Assembly (NCBI RefSeq): GCF_018476525.1
Contig: NZ_JAHCST010000075.1
Span: 1-43,670, forward strand
Reading direction: 5' to 3'
DNA from: Acrocarpospora catenulata
GTDB lineage: Bacteria > Actinomycetota > Actinomycetes > Streptosporangiales > Streptosporangiaceae
Length of the DNA stretch: 43,670 nucleotides
In this document: one piece after another, positions 8,101 through 16,404 of the stretch
Position numbering within the stretch: the first letter of the stretch is position 1
Layout: every line of letters starts with the position of its first letter
Translations under genes and position numbers: made by a program
Notes under the pieces: generated by a model
Seen by the model: the letters and a program-made list of their open reading frames with translations, nothing else
What the model was told of the DNA's origin: nothing
Database searches by the model: none

Positions 8101-10934
8101 AGATCGTCAACCAGGCCGCCCAGGCGCTGGGCGTGGCCCCGGCCTCGGCCCCGATGAACTTCGCCACCGCCACGGTCGCGGAACTGGCCGAGGCACTGGG
8201 CACCCTGGCCGAAAGCGGTGCCCAGGCGGCGCCGCTTGAGGTCGCGGGCGCGGCCGCCTGGGCGCGGCCGTTCGCGCTCGACCTCGATGAGACCCCGTTG
8301 CCCCCGATTACACCCAGGGTCCCCGGGGGCAACGGGCCCTGGCGGGCGTTCGCGCCCCAGGGCCACCCGTTCGCGGAGCGGTTGCGCGGCAGTCTGGAGC
8401 ACGCGGGCGTCGGCGGGGGCGTCCTCGTCTGCCTGCCGAGGCAGTGCGCCGAAGCCGACGTGGAACTGGCGCTGGCCGGTGCCAAGGCCGCCGCCGTCGC
8501 GGCTCCCGGCACCCGGTACGTCCTGGTCCAGGGTGAAGGGCACGGCGCGGCCGGGCTGGCCAAGACGCTCTCCCTGGAGGCGGCCCACCTTCGCGTGACG
8601 ATCGTGCACCTGGCCGACGACCGGGACGCGGCCGAGAAGGTGGTCGCCGAGGTGACCGCCACCGACCGGTACGCCGAGGTCCACCACGACGCCCAGGGCG
8701 TGCGCCGGGTGCCCACGCTCCGCGCCATGCCGGCCGCCGCCGCCACCCTGGAACACCCGCTGACCGGCGATGACGTGCTGCTGGTCACGGGCGGCGGCAA
8801 GGGCATCACGGCCGAGTGCGCGCTGGCGGTGGCCGCCGACAGCGGCGCCGGGCTGATCATCATGGGCCGCTCCGCGCCCGAGGACGACCCGGAACTGGCC
8901 GCCAACCTGCGGCGCATGGCTGAGGCCGGGCTGACCGTGCGGTACGCCCGCGCCGACGTCACCGACGCGGCCCAGGTCAAGGCCGCGCTCGCCGACCTCG
9001 GCCCGGTCACCGCAGTGCTGCACGGCGCGGGCCGCAACGAACCGTCCGGGCTGACCAGCCTGGACGCGGCGGCGTTCCGGCGCACCTTCGCCCCCAAGAT
9101 CGACGGGTTGAAGGCGGTCCTCGCCGCCGTCGATCCCGGACGGCTGAAGCTGCTGGTCACCTTCGGCAGCATCATCGGCAGGGCCGGGCTGCGCGGCGAA
9201 GGCCACTACGCCACCGCCAACGAATGGCTCTGCGCCCTCACCGAGGAGTTCGCCAGAGCCCACCCGGACTGCCGTACCCGCTGCATGGAGTGGTCGGTCT
9301 GGTCCGGGGTCGGCATGGGCGAGCGGCTGTCCGTGGTCGAGTCGCTGACCAGGGACGGCATCACGCCGGTGACCCCCGGCCAGGGTGTGGAGATCATGCG
9401 GCGGCTGGTGGCCGATCCGGACGCGCCGGTGGTCACCGTGATCAGCGGCCGTACCGAGGGCATCGAGACCGTCCGCTACGACCGGCCCGAGCTGCCGCTG
9501 CTCCGCTTCGTGGACCGGCCGCTGATCCGCTACCACGGGGTGGAGCTGGTCACCGAGACCGAGCTCAACGCCGGCACCGACCTCTATCTGGCCGACCACC
9601 TGCTCGACGGCAACCTGCTCTTCCCCGCCGTGTTCGGCATGGAGGCGATGGCGCAGACCGCCACCGCCGCCACCGGCTGGACCGGCACCCCCGTCATCGA
9701 GAACGCCGAGTTCCTCCGGCCCATCGTGGTCCCGCCCGGCGGCAGCACCACCATCCGGGTGGCCGCCGCCGTCACCGGCCCCGGCCAGGCCGAGGTCGCC
9801 ATCCGCAGCGCGGAGACCGGCTTCGCGGCCGACCACTTCCGGGCCAGACTGCGCTTCCCCGACGGGGGAGAGACCATCCCGGACGGTCCCCCCGAGCAGG
9901 TCGAGGGACTGCCCGCGGCGCCGCTCGACCCGGCGACCGACCTGTACGGCGGCATCCTCTTCCAGGGCGAACGCTTCCAGCGGCTGCGCGGCTACCACCG
10001 CGCGGCGGCCCGGCACGTGGACGCCGACGTGGCCGCGGTGGACGCGGACAACTGGTTCGCCGGTTACCTGTCCGGCCGGCTGCTCCTGGGCGATCCCGGC
10101 ATGCGCGACGCTCTGATGCACGGCAACCAGGTCTGCGTGCCGCACGCCACGCTGCTCCCGCAGGGCATCGACCGGGTGCGCCCGCTCGGGCCCGGCAGGG
10201 CCGGTCCGCTGCGGTTCAGCGCGGTGGAACGGTCGCGCGACGGCGACACGTATATATACGACATCGTGGTCCGCACCCCGGCCGGGGAACCGGTCGAGCG
10301 GTGGGAGGGTCTGCGCCTGCGCGCCGTGCGCAAGGGCGACGGCCGGGGCTCGTGGGCGCCCGCGCTGCTGGGGCCGTACCTGGAACGCATGCTGGACGAT
10401 CTGGTCGGCGCGGACGTCGCGGTGGCCCTTGAACCCGATGGGGAACCCGGCGGGGAACGCCGGGCGGCGACCGCGCTGGCCGCCGCGCGGGCGGCCGGCG
10501 GGCCGATCGGCATCCGCTACCGGCCGGACGGCCGCCCCGAGACCGACGGCGCCACCGTCTCCGCCGCGCACGGCGCCGGGCTCACCCTCGCCGTGTACGG
10601 CCAGGGCACGCTCGGCTGCGACCTGGAGGCCGTCGCCGTACGGGACGAGGAGACCTGGGCCGGGCTGCTCGGCGGGCACGCCGGGCTGGCCGGGCTGGTC
10701 GCGGCCGAGACCGGCGACGGCGCGGACGCCGCGGGAACCAGGGTCTGGACCGCGCTCGAATGTCTCCAGAAGGCCGGGCTCACCCCCGCCGCGCCGCTCA
10801 CCCTGGACCGGGCGGGCCGGGACCCGTGGGTGGTCTTCGCCTCGGGACCGCTCCGCATCGCCACGCTGCTCACCACCGTGCGCGGCCACGACGCGCCCGT
10901 GGTGCTGGCCGTGCTCGCCGAAGGGCGGGGCTGA
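5193..10934 (+). CDS. pksE: Enediyne iterative type I polyketide synthase (PKSE)
   Basis: A 1913-residue iterative synthase that builds the linear polyene precursor from acetyl and malonyl units. Domains in order: KS (1-455) with Cys211 in TVDGACSSS, His344 in EGHGTGT and His384 in GHTKGAAG; AT (about 575-870) with Ser655 in GHSLGE; ACP (about 925-1000) with Ser965 in DLHLSSI as the likely phosphopantetheine site; KR (about 1190-1416) with VTGGGKGI and an S...Y..N catalytic set ending HYATAN; DH (about 1435-1700) with His1469 in LADHLLDGN; and a C-terminal PPTase (about 1730-1913) with GCDLE and WTALECLQKAG. This order and length are diagnostic of PKSE. All catalytic residues I can check are present, so it should self-activate. 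The start ATG overlaps the unbU stop, with AAGGAGG at 5176-5182. Confidence 0.97.
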   Translation: MSRIAIVGMACRYPDAASPRELWENVLAGRRAFRRLPDQRMRQADYWDADPAAPDRFYSRNAAVIEGYEFDRVAYKIAGSTYRSTDLTHWLALDTAARALADAGFPGAEGLPRERTGVIVGNTLTGEFSRANVLRLRWPYVRRTAAATLKEHGWDDERVAAFLRDFEGVYKAPFPPIDEDSLAGGLANTIAGRICNHFDLKGGGYTVDGACSSSLLSVATACRALAEGELDVAVAGGVDLSIDPFEVIGFAKTGALAKGEMRLYDKGSNGFWPGEGCGIVVLMRAEEAERAGRRSYATIAGWGISSDGKGGITRPEVAGYQLALRRAYEKAGFGIDTVPMFEGHGTGTQVGDKTELTALSLARRTADPAAPPAAISSIKGMIGHTKGAAGVAGLIKAALAVHHQVLPPTTGCVDPHPVLDEEPAALRVLRKAEAWPAKAEVRAGVTAMGFGGINTHLVLERSGPRRRVPLDPRTRALAASVQDAEVLLVDGGSPAELRERLAGLVDFVPALSYAQLGDLAATLQRDLRDLPYRAAAVVTSPEDAEARLRRILEALDAGETSLFAPDGRGFLGHVTATGRVGYLFPGQGSGRGLSGGALRRRFAEVEEVYAKAALPTGGDVVATAVAQPRIVSGSMAGLRALESLGVEATVAVGHSLGEISALHWAGAIDEQTLLEVAATRGQTMTEHSSSGTMAGIAAGPDTVLGLIGQEPVVVAGYNGPEQTVIAGTAEAVEAVGRRAAAAGVNWTPLRVSHAFHSPLVAPAAAAFAAKLDRDRFGEIGNLIISTVTGDALAPNTDIPALLRLQITEPVQFAQAVELAAKDIDLFIEVGPGRVLGALATAVTGVPAVSMDTDDESLAGLLRVVAAAYVTGVPIAPEALFHGRLARPLEVGQELAFFTSPCEQVPEVEIAALAPVISAPATESVAAAAGESVLDLLRRLAAERAELPVDMVAGGSHLLDDLHLSSITVGQIVNQAAQALGVAPASAPMNFATATVAELAEALGTLAESGAQAAPLEVAGAAAWARPFALDLDETPLPPITPRVPGGNGPWRAFAPQGHPFAERLRGSLEHAGVGGGVLVCLPRQCAEADVELALAGAKAAAVAAPGTRYVLVQGEGHGAAGLAKTLSLEAAHLRVTIVHLADDRDAAEKVVAEVTATDRYAEVHHDAQGVRRVPTLRAMPAAAATLEHPLTGDDVLLVTGGGKGITAECALAVAADSGAGLIIMGRSAPEDDPELAANLRRMAEAGLTVRYARADVTDAAQVKAALADLGPVTAVLHGAGRNEPSGLTSLDAAAFRRTFAPKIDGLKAVLAAVDPGRLKLLVTFGSIIGRAGLRGEGHYATANEWLCALTEEFARAHPDCRTRCMEWSVWSGVGMGERLSVVESLTRDGITPVTPGQGVEIMRRLVADPDAPVVTVISGRTEGIETVRYDRPELPLLRFVDRPLIRYHGVELVTETELNAGTDLYLADHLLDGNLLFPAVFGMEAMAQTATAATGWTGTPVIENAEFLRPIVVPPGGSTTIRVAAAVTGPGQAEVAIRSAETGFAADHFRARLRFPDGGETIPDGPPEQVEGLPAAPLDPATDLYGGILFQGERFQRLRGYHRAAARHVDADVAAVDADNWFAGYLSGRLLLGDPGMRDALMHGNQVCVPHATLLPQGIDRVRPLGPGRAGPLRFSAVERSRDGDTYIYDIVVRTPAGEPVERWEGLRLRAVRKGDGRGSWAPALLGPYLERMLDDLVGADVAVALEPDGEPGGERRAATALAAARAAGGPIGIRYRPDGRPETDGATVSAAHGAGLTLAVYGQGTLGCDLEAVAVRDEETWAGLLGGHAGLAGLVAAETGDGADAAGTRVWTALECLQKAGLTPAAPLTLDRAGRDPWVVFASGPLRIATLLTTVRGHDAPVVLAVLAEGRG

Positions 10935-10937
10935 GCC

Positions 10938-11375
10938 GTGGGCAACTACTACGAGTACCTGCACACGGTGGGGTTCGAGGAGACCAACATCGTCGGCAAC
11001 GTCTACTACGTCAACTACCTGCGCTGGCAGGGACGCTGCCGGGAGATGTTCCTCAAGACCCACGCGCCGGACGTGCTCGGCGATCTCCAGAACGACCTGA
11101 AGCTGTTCACCCTCAAGGTGGACTGCGAGTTCTACGCCGAGATCACGGCCTTCGACGAGCTGTCGATCCGCATGCGCCTGGTCGACCTCGCCCAGACCCA
11201 GCTGGAATTCAGTTTCGACTACGTCAAACTCGACGCGCTCAACCTGGGCGTGGGCGAGACGCTGGTGGCCCGGGGGCGGCAGCGGGTGGCGTGCATGCGG
11301 GGGCCAAACACCCGCACCACGCCGTCCAGAGTCCCTGAGGCGCTGGTGAGAGCGCTCCAACCCTACGTGCCGTAG
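10938..11375 (+). CDS. tebC: TebC-type hotdog thioesterase releasing the PKSE product
   Basis: A 145-residue single-hotdog thioesterase of the E10/CalE7/DynE7 family, which hydrolyses the polyene from the PKSE carrier domain. The family signature GFEETNIVGNVYYVNYLRWQ spans residues 12-31, followed by GRCRE. Asn17 and Arg35 correspond by spacing to the residues reported as catalytic in CalE7 (recalled, not aligned by software). Like CalE7 it has no acidic nucleophile at the usual 4-hydroxybenzoyl-CoA thioesterase position. The GTG start is three bases after the pksE stop, so expression is coupled. Confidence 0.93.
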   Translation: MGNYYEYLHTVGFEETNIVGNVYYVNYLRWQGRCREMFLKTHAPDVLGDLQNDLKLFTLKVDCEFYAEITAFDELSIRMRLVDLAQTQLEFSFDYVKLDALNLGVGETLVARGRQRVACMRGPNTRTTPSRVPEALVRALQPYVP

Positions 11376-11393
11376 CCCCCGGGGGATTTCACA

Positions 11394-11897
11394 ATGGCAG
11401 ACCAGAAGATACTCCGCCGCGCCTTCGGGCGGTTCGCGACCGGAGTCACCGTGGTGACCGTCGGCGGGAACGCTCCGCACGGCATGACCGCCAACTCCTT
11501 CACGTCCGTGTCACTTGACCCGCCGCTGCTGCTGATCTGCGTCGACCGAGGCGCCATCATGCACGGCATGCTCCCCGACTCGGGGACGTTCGGGGTGAAC
11601 GTGCTCGCGGCCGACCAGGAGGCGCTGGCCCGGCACTTCGCGGACCGGTGGCGGGTGCCGGGAGCGGTCCAGTTCGAGGGGATCGACTGGTTCCCCGGCA
11701 CGCTCACCGGGGCGCCGATGCTGAACGCCAGCATCGCGCGCTTCGAGTGCGAGGTGTGGCGCAGCTACGACGGCGGAGACCACACGATCTTCCTCGGCCG
11801 GGTCCTCTCGCACGACCAGGAAGCCGAGGAGGCGCTGCTCTTCTTCAACGGTCAGTTCCGGCAGATCGACACAGCCATAGCTGAGGTGAGGACATGA
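11394..11897 (+). CDS. Flavin reductase (HpaC/E6-like)
   Basis: A 167-residue NAD(P)H:flavin oxidoreductase of the HpaC-like flavin-reductase domain family. It supplies reduced FAD or FMN to two-component monooxygenases. Visible family blocks: FGRFATGVTVVTV (residues 11-23), HGMTANSFTSVSLDPPLLLICV near 28-50 (flavin-binding) and FEGIDWFPGTLTGAPML near 93-110. It lies 18 bases after tebC and overlaps the following P450 by ATGA. Nine-membered enediyne clusters carry a related protein called E6 (recalled). The two acyl-CoA-dehydrogenase-like monooxygenases at 19812 and 27270 are its likely partners; no second reductase is seen in the window. Confidence 0.88.
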   Translation: MADQKILRRAFGRFATGVTVVTVGGNAPHGMTANSFTSVSLDPPLLLICVDRGAIMHGMLPDSGTFGVNVLAADQEALARHFADRWRVPGAVQFEGIDWFPGTLTGAPMLNASIARFECEVWRSYDGGDHTIFLGRVLSHDQEAEEALLFFNGQFRQIDTAIAEVRT

Positions 11898-13243
11898 CAA
11901 TGACCACCGTCCCGCCGGGGCCGCCCCGGCGGGCGGCCCCCGGCCTGTTCGTCAAGCTGGCCACCGACCGGCTGGCCCTGATGAACGCCGCCGCGAGCCA
12001 GTACGGCGACGCCGTGAAGATCTCGATGGGCCCCAAGACGCTCTACTTCTTCAACCATCCCGACTACGCCAAGCACGTGCTGGCCGACAATAGCGCCAAC
12101 TACCACAAGGGCATCGGCCTGGTGCAGGCCAAACGCGCCCTCGGGGACGGCCTGCTGACCAGCGAGGGCGAGCTCTGGAAGAAGCAGCGCAAGATGATCC
12201 AGCCCGCCTTCCAGGCCAAACGCATCGCGGCCCAGGCCGGGGCGGTGGCCGAGGAGGCGGCCGGTCTGGTGGCCCGGCTGCGCTCCAGGGCCGGGCAGGG
12301 CCCGGTGGACGTGACCGAGGAGTTCACCGGGCTCACCCTGGGCGTGCTCGGCCGTACGCTGCTCGACGCCGATCTGGGCGCCTTCAGCGGGGTCGGGCAC
12401 GCCTTCGAGGCGGTGCAGGACCAGGCCATGTTCGAGATGGTCTCGCTGGGCGCGGTGCCCAGGTGGGTGCCGCTGCCCAAGCAGCGCCGGTTCAGGAAGG
12501 CCCGGCGGGAGCTGCAGCAGGTGGTGGACCGCCTGGTGGCCGAACGCAAGGCCGAAGGCGGCGAGCCGGGCGACGACGTGCTCTCCAAGCTCATCGTGTC
12601 CACCGCCGAGGAGGCCGATCCCCGGGTCGGGCGGCAGCGCATGCGGGACGAGCTCATCACCCTGCTGCTGGCCGGGCACGAGACCACCGCGAGCACCCTG
12701 AGCTGGACGTTCCACCTGCTGGACCGGAACCCGGAGGTGGCCGAGCGGCTGCACGCGGAGGCGGTGTCGGTGCTCGGCGACCGGCTGCCGGTCTACGACG
12801 ACCTGCACCGGCTTCGGTACACCTCCATGGTGGTGGAGGAGGCCATGCGGCTGTATCCGCCGGTGTGGATCCTGACCCGGCAGGCGCTGGCGGACGACCA
12901 GGTCGGCGGGTACCACGTGCCGGCCGGGTCGGACGTGCTGGTCTGCCCGTACACGCTGCACCGGCATCCGGACTTCTGGGAGGACCCGGAACGGTTTGAT
13001 CCGGAACGGTTCGATCCGGAGGCGCCGTCGGGGCGGCCCAGGTACGCCTACATCCCGTTCGGGGCGGGGCCGCGGTTCTGCGTGGGCAACAACCTCGGGA
13101 TGATGGAGGCGGCCTTCGTGACCGCGATGGTGGCCAGGGAGCTGCGGCTGACCCGGCTGCCGGGGCACGAGGCGGTGCCCGAGCCGATGCTCTCGCTGCG
13201 CGTCAAGGGCGGCCTCCCGATGACCGTCTCCGTCCGCGACTAA
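11894..13243 (+). CDS. Cytochrome P450 (enediyne core operon)
   Basis: A 449-residue cytochrome P450, longer than the usual 400-residue actinomycete class I enzymes and closer to the CYP102/CYP4-like group in its motifs. It shows the I-helix oxygen-binding motif LLLAGHETTAS (about residues 254-264), the K-helix EEAMRLYPP (ExxR near 315) and the heme loop FGAGPRFCVGNN with Cys396 as the iron ligand. Electron partners are not encoded nearby. It overlaps the flavin reductase gene by ATGA and ends the first operon. The position matches the P450 usually called E7 in nine-membered clusters, which would place it in core maturation; that equivalence is inference. Confidence 0.9.
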   Translation: MTMTTVPPGPPRRAAPGLFVKLATDRLALMNAAASQYGDAVKISMGPKTLYFFNHPDYAKHVLADNSANYHKGIGLVQAKRALGDGLLTSEGELWKKQRKMIQPAFQAKRIAAQAGAVAEEAAGLVARLRSRAGQGPVDVTEEFTGLTLGVLGRTLLDADLGAFSGVGHAFEAVQDQAMFEMVSLGAVPRWVPLPKQRRFRKARRELQQVVDRLVAERKAEGGEPGDDVLSKLIVSTAEEADPRVGRQRMRDELITLLLAGHETTASTLSWTFHLLDRNPEVAERLHAEAVSVLGDRLPVYDDLHRLRYTSMVVEEAMRLYPPVWILTRQALADDQVGGYHVPAGSDVLVCPYTLHRHPDFWEDPERFDPERFDPEAPSGRPRYAYIPFGAGPRFCVGNNLGMMEAAFVTAMVARELRLTRLPGHEAVPEPMLSLRVKGGLPMTVSVRD

Positions 13244-13247
13244 CTAC

Positions 13248-13265
13248 GACATTTCATGAAATGTC
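13248..13265. promoter_or_regulatory. Perfect 18-bp palindrome
   Basis: GACATTTCATGAAATGTC is a perfect, loop-free palindrome five bases after the P450 stop, in the gap between converging genes. A protein-binding site is more likely than an RNA hairpin, since there is no loop. Its core CATTTC-N2-GAAATG resembles sites at 15735-15748 and 25812-25825. Confidence 0.5.
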
Positions 13266-13278
13266 TTCAAATAGGAGG

Positions 13279-13304
13279 GGCCACGGTCGTCCTTGACCGT
13301 GGCC
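13279..13304. terminator. Bidirectional terminator hairpin between P450 and AraC genes
   Basis: GGCCACGGTC (13279-13288) pairs perfectly with GACCGTGGCC (13295-13304) over a six-base loop. It sits between two genes that converge on it, so it can stop transcripts from either side. There is no long T-run, as is usual for high-GC actinomycete terminators. Confidence 0.75.
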
Positions 13305-13321
13305 TCGTCGTGCGTCCCCCG

Positions 13322-14092
13322 TCAGCCGGCTGACCTCAGCGCTACCTTCCGTACGTCAAGCAGCGCCATGAGCACAGGTGGGTCGAGGGGATGCGCCGGC
13401 CTGAGGTGCAGGTCGGCGGTCGTCACCCGGGTGTCGGGACCGATGGTGATCGGACCGACCCCGGCGACCGACGGCGCGTGCGCTCGGCTGAATGGATCAC
13501 CGATAATCTCCTCTTCCCCGGGGGAGACCGCGTGCGAGAGCAGGTGCCAGGACCCTTGCGGGACCTCCTCCAGGATGAAGGGCCCGGGGCTGTGCAGCAC
13601 CGTGCACCGCACCGGACGGCCCTGCGGCACGCAGGTGGGGAAGAGCCCGACGAAGATCAGGCCCAGCCGGGCCGTCGAGGGCGCCCAGACCTCGCCCTGG
13701 ATGGTGGCGGACCGGGTCTCGGTGCCGCTGGCATGGTTGTCGGGCACGATGCGGGTGGCGAAGCCGCCGTACTGCCGGTAGGTGGTGGGGGCGATGCCCA
13801 CGCTGCTCTTGAAGCGTGAGCTGAAGGTACCGACGCTCGTGTAGCCGACGCGGTTGCTGATGTCCGCGACGCTGAGCGAGGTGGAGATCAGGAGGCGTTT
13901 GGCCTCCTGCAGCCGGAGTGCGGACAGGAACCGTCCCGGGGATATCCCGGTGGCCTGGCGGAAGACGCGGGAGAAGTGGAATTTACTGAACATGGCGGTG
14001 CGTGCCATGTCATCCACGGTCAATTGCTCGCTGAGATTCTCATGCATGGTCTGAATAACTCGTCCGACGGCTTTTTCGATGGCCTCTTCCAT
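13322..14092 (-). CDS. AraC-family transcriptional regulator, N-terminal HTH type
   Basis: A 256-residue regulator in which the AraC/XylS double helix-turn-helix is at the N-terminus (about residues 12-108: LTVDDMARTAMFSKFHFSRV, then ADISNRVGYTSVGTFSSRFK) and a sensor-like domain of unassigned family follows (about 110-256). This is the reverse of classical AraC order but common in actinomycetes. It is monocistronic and convergent with the core operon. Palindromes in its own upstream region (14124-14228) are candidate operators. It may be a pathway regulator or respond to a small ligand; the target is not determined. Confidence 0.88.
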   Translation of the reverse strand: MEEAIEKAVGRVIQTMHENLSEQLTVDDMARTAMFSKFHFSRVFRQATGISPGRFLSALRLQEAKRLLISTSLSVADISNRVGYTSVGTFSSRFKSSVGIAPTTYRQYGGFATRIVPDNHASGTETRSATIQGEVWAPSTARLGLIFVGLFPTCVPQGRPVRCTVLHSPGPFILEEVPQGSWHLLSHAVSPGEEEIIGDPFSRAHAPSVAGVGPITIGPDTRVTTADLHLRPAHPLDPPVLMALLDVRKVALRSAG

Positions 14093-14590
14093 TGTGCTTC
14101 CCCTTGGCCAAAAACGTCTTCGCGACTACTAGTAGTCCTAACGAGAAAGGCGTGAGATGGATGGCCGCAGCGGCGCTTCGAATGAACGGAGGCAACGCGG
14201 CTGTCTATCGGAACGTGTTTCTCGTTAGTCGGACGTTTGAAGATGTCACAGGTCCAATTCTTCCCCACATGAATAGAGCTCGAATTCGCGCGCGTCCTCG
14301 GTTTACTCGCTGGTCTTCTTTCGGGCAGCCTCCATTCACGCGTCGATATCGGAGGGGTGCGCGGTGTCTTTGATGAATCACCGCACAGCGTTAAGAGACA
14401 ATGGCTGACCCTGTCCTGTCAACCTTTCAGGTTCTGAACATGAAACTTCCACCGGGGCTATCCGGGGGGTCGCGGCGGCCATTCGCGCGGGGTGCCCGAT
14501 CCGGTGCGTGAGGTAATCGCACAAGGCCACGCCGGGTTTCCCGCCCGGTCTTTGGTTAACTCCGGGCGGGGCGGGTGCGATTGGAACGGG
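14093..14590. promoter_or_regulatory. Intergenic region upstream of the AraC gene; palindromes, no gene
   Basis: About 500 bases with no convincing gene and visibly lower GC than the flanks. GACTACTAGTAGTC (14124-14137) is a perfect 14-bp palindrome 32 bases upstream of the AraC start. Right beside it CTAACGAGAAA (14138-14148) is matched by its inverse TTTCTCGTTAG at 14218-14228. These are candidate operators for the AraC gene promoter. The half nearer the StrR-like gene (14380-14590) holds only its downstream flank; I see no strong terminator there. Confidence 0.45.
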
Positions 14591-15526
14591 TCAGCGGGCG
14601 CTCTCCCGGCGCTGCAACTCGGTGGCGAACTGCCCCCAGGCCTCGGCGCAGTCACGGGCCAGCCTGGCCACCGAGTCCATGCAGTGCGCGGGCACCGCGT
14701 CCACCAGGTCGCGCCAGTCACCGACCGCGATGGCCCGCGAGTGCAGCAGCCGGAGCAGTTCCCGGCCCGGGTCGGTGAGCCGCAGCGACGGGTCCTTCCG
14801 GAGCGTCTGCAGGATCGCCGGGCGGTCGGTGGGATCGGTGCGCTCCTTCGGCGGCCGTCCGGCCGGCGGCTTCGGCCGCTCGGGGTCGGCACCGCGCAGG
14901 ATGCGGGCGCGCACGTCGTGGGCGGTGCCCAGGGAGACGCCGGCCGCCGCGGCGATCTCCCGGATCGAGGCGTCGGGCCGGGCCGCGATCACTTCAGAGG
15001 CCCGCCGCCGCCCCTCCCCGCCGTCCAGCGGGCGCAGTCGCCCGTCCACCCCGAGGCGTTCGTTCGACTGCGGCGAATCCGCACTCGAACGCCGCCGCAC
15101 CCCGCCGACCGTCTTGGCGGCCAGGCCGGTGCACTGCGCGATGGCCCGGTCGGACAGGGTCGGGTGCGAGGCGATGATGCGCTCGGCCGCCGCCTTCCGG
15201 TCGGCGAGGGTGAGCGGCAGCCCGTGGGCGACGTTCTCCTGCACCGCGCGGACGAACGCGTCGGCCTCGGAGCCGTCGAAGAACCGCACCTCGATGGTGT
15301 CCTGGCCGCGCAGTGCGGCGGCCCTGAGCCGGTGCATGCCGTCGATGACCCGCATCGTCTGGCGGTGCACCAGGATCGGCGGCAGCGAGGTCTCCAGACC
15401 GGCCAGCCGGATCAGGTGATCGGCGTCCTCGCCCGAAAGCCGGGGCGAATCCGCAGGTCGTAGGGATGCGATCTGGACACGGCAGGTGTGTTCGGACCCG
15501 CCTGCGGGAGAATCAGGCGCACGCAT
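14591..15526 (-). CDS. StrR-like pathway-specific regulator (ParB-like domain plus HTH)
   Basis: A 311-residue regulator of the StrR/NovG type, activators of antibiotic operons that carry a ParB-like N-terminal domain. The ParB-like region (about residues 16-105) includes LPPILVHRQTMRVIDGMHRL and VQENVAHGLPLTLADR. A helix-turn-helix follows (LSDRAIAQCTGLAAKTVGGV, about 124-143), and a second HTH-like stretch SIREIAAAAGVSLGTAHDV lies near 190-210. The ATG is preceded by GGAGGT on the minus strand. It is transcribed away from the GMC operon and may activate it and the core operon. I did not find a textbook StrR operator (GTTCGAC...GTCGAAC) in the gaps inspected, so its target site may differ. 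Confidence 0.88.
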   Translation of the reverse strand: MRAPDSPAGGSEHTCRVQIASLRPADSPRLSGEDADHLIRLAGLETSLPPILVHRQTMRVIDGMHRLRAAALRGQDTIEVRFFDGSEADAFVRAVQENVAHGLPLTLADRKAAAERIIASHPTLSDRAIAQCTGLAAKTVGGVRRRSSADSPQSNERLGVDGRLRPLDGGEGRRRASEVIAARPDASIREIAAAAGVSLGTAHDVRARILRGADPERPKPPAGRPPKERTDPTDRPAILQTLRKDPSLRLTDPGRELLRLLHSRAIAVGDWRDLVDAVPAHCMDSVARLARDCAEAWGQFATELQRRESAR

Positions 15527-15837
15527 AATCGGCCACCTCCACCGGCACGCGCGCGAGCGCGCCCGGTTCCGAGTAGGACGGGTCCCCGGCCCCTCGCGTC
15601 ATTGGCCGCGCATCCGGCACGGGTGGCTTGGCCGCGCCGCCAAGCCACGGGGGGCTGATCTTTGAAAAATACCCCGGGGTCGGCCGGACCGGAACCCCGC
15701 GAGCGCGGACGGTCTGCGGCCGCGGCTAGGACGGCATTTCGGAAGATGCACCGCAATCGGCGCTGAAACGACGATGTGGGAGTTCGATCGCGCGCGTCCA
15801 CATGCCGACTTCGTGGTTCAAAACGGGAGTAAGCCCT
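15527..15837. promoter_or_regulatory. Divergent promoter region with hairpin and CATTTC motif
   Basis: About 310 bases between the StrR-like gene (minus) and the second biosynthetic operon (plus), with no gene seen. A 10-bp inverted repeat GTGGCTTGGC (15623-15632) / GCCAAGCCAC (15639-15648) contains the core GGCTTGGCCGC that also appears at 7-17. CATTTCGGAAGATG at 15735-15748 resembles the palindrome at 13248. The ribosome binding site GGGAG (15825-15829) serves the gene at 15838. Confidence 0.5.
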
Positions 15838-16404
15838 ATGCAACCCGACATAACCGACGAACAGCACCAAACCATGACGCTAGAGGCGTTCGCCGACACT
15901 ATTGTCCCCGGTGAGAAGCGCTTTCCGGGCGACGTCGCGGTGGCCGGCGCCGCCCCCGGCGGGGGTGCCGTGGCGGCCGGGGCGCTGGCCCTGCTGGCCG
16001 ACCCGGCCACCGGCATCGCGAACGATCTCGGCGCCTTCGCCGACCTGCTCAACGAGCATGCCCGCAAGTACATCGCCGAGCACGGGCTCACCACGGACCC
16101 GGCGCTGCCGCCCCTGGTCGGGCTCTCCTTCGCGCACAGAACCACGCTGATCCAGCAGCTCACCGGGCCTGACCACCCGGAGAAGGAGTTCTGGATCCTG
16201 GTCGCCCTGTTCAGCAACATGGCCTTCGACACCGGCGCCCACCTGCACACGGCCGACGCGATGGCGGCCGGGCACCCGGGGCTGGCCGCGATGGGCTTCG
16301 CCCGCCCCGGCCCGGACGGGCTGTGGCGGTTCCCCGACTACTCCTACGGCCGGCCGCTGGCCAACCTGCACCCGTCAACGACCGCATCAGGGAGCCCGTC
16401 ATGA
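15838..16404 (+). CDS. DUF5987-like small partner of a GMC oxidoreductase (E8-like)
   Basis: A 188-residue protein resembling DUF5987 and the small subunit of membrane-type gluconate dehydrogenases: it opens with MTLEAFADTIVPGEKRFPGD and has an AFDTGAHLHTADAM stretch near residues 129-142. Such proteins commonly precede GMC oxidoreductases and may be their accessory subunit. The ATG at 15838 has GGGAG eight bases upstream and is preferred over an in-frame ATG at 15802. It overlaps the GMC gene by ATGA. By position it may equal the unknown protein E8 of nine-membered enediyne clusters (inference). No clear twin-arginine signal is seen, unlike some relatives. Confidence 0.75.
   Translation: MQPDITDEQHQTMTLEAFADTIVPGEKRFPGDVAVAGAAPGGGAVAAGALALLADPATGIANDLGAFADLLNEHARKYIAEHGLTTDPALPPLVGLSFAHRTTLIQQLTGPDHPEKEFWILVALFSNMAFDTGAHLHTADAMAAGHPGLAAMGFARPGPDGLWRFPDYSYGRPLANLHPSTTASGSPS

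Noticed and set aside
6957-11480. Very long open frame on the minus strand opposite the polyketide synthase
   Set aside because: Antisense frames stay open in GC-rich DNA; the translation is low-complexity Gly/Arg/Val-rich with no domain, and the plus strand encodes an unmistakable PKSE.
14093-15837. Classical StrR operator (GTTCGAC-N11-GTCGAAC)
   Set aside because: Only a partial GTTCGA at about 15782 was found, without the matching second half.
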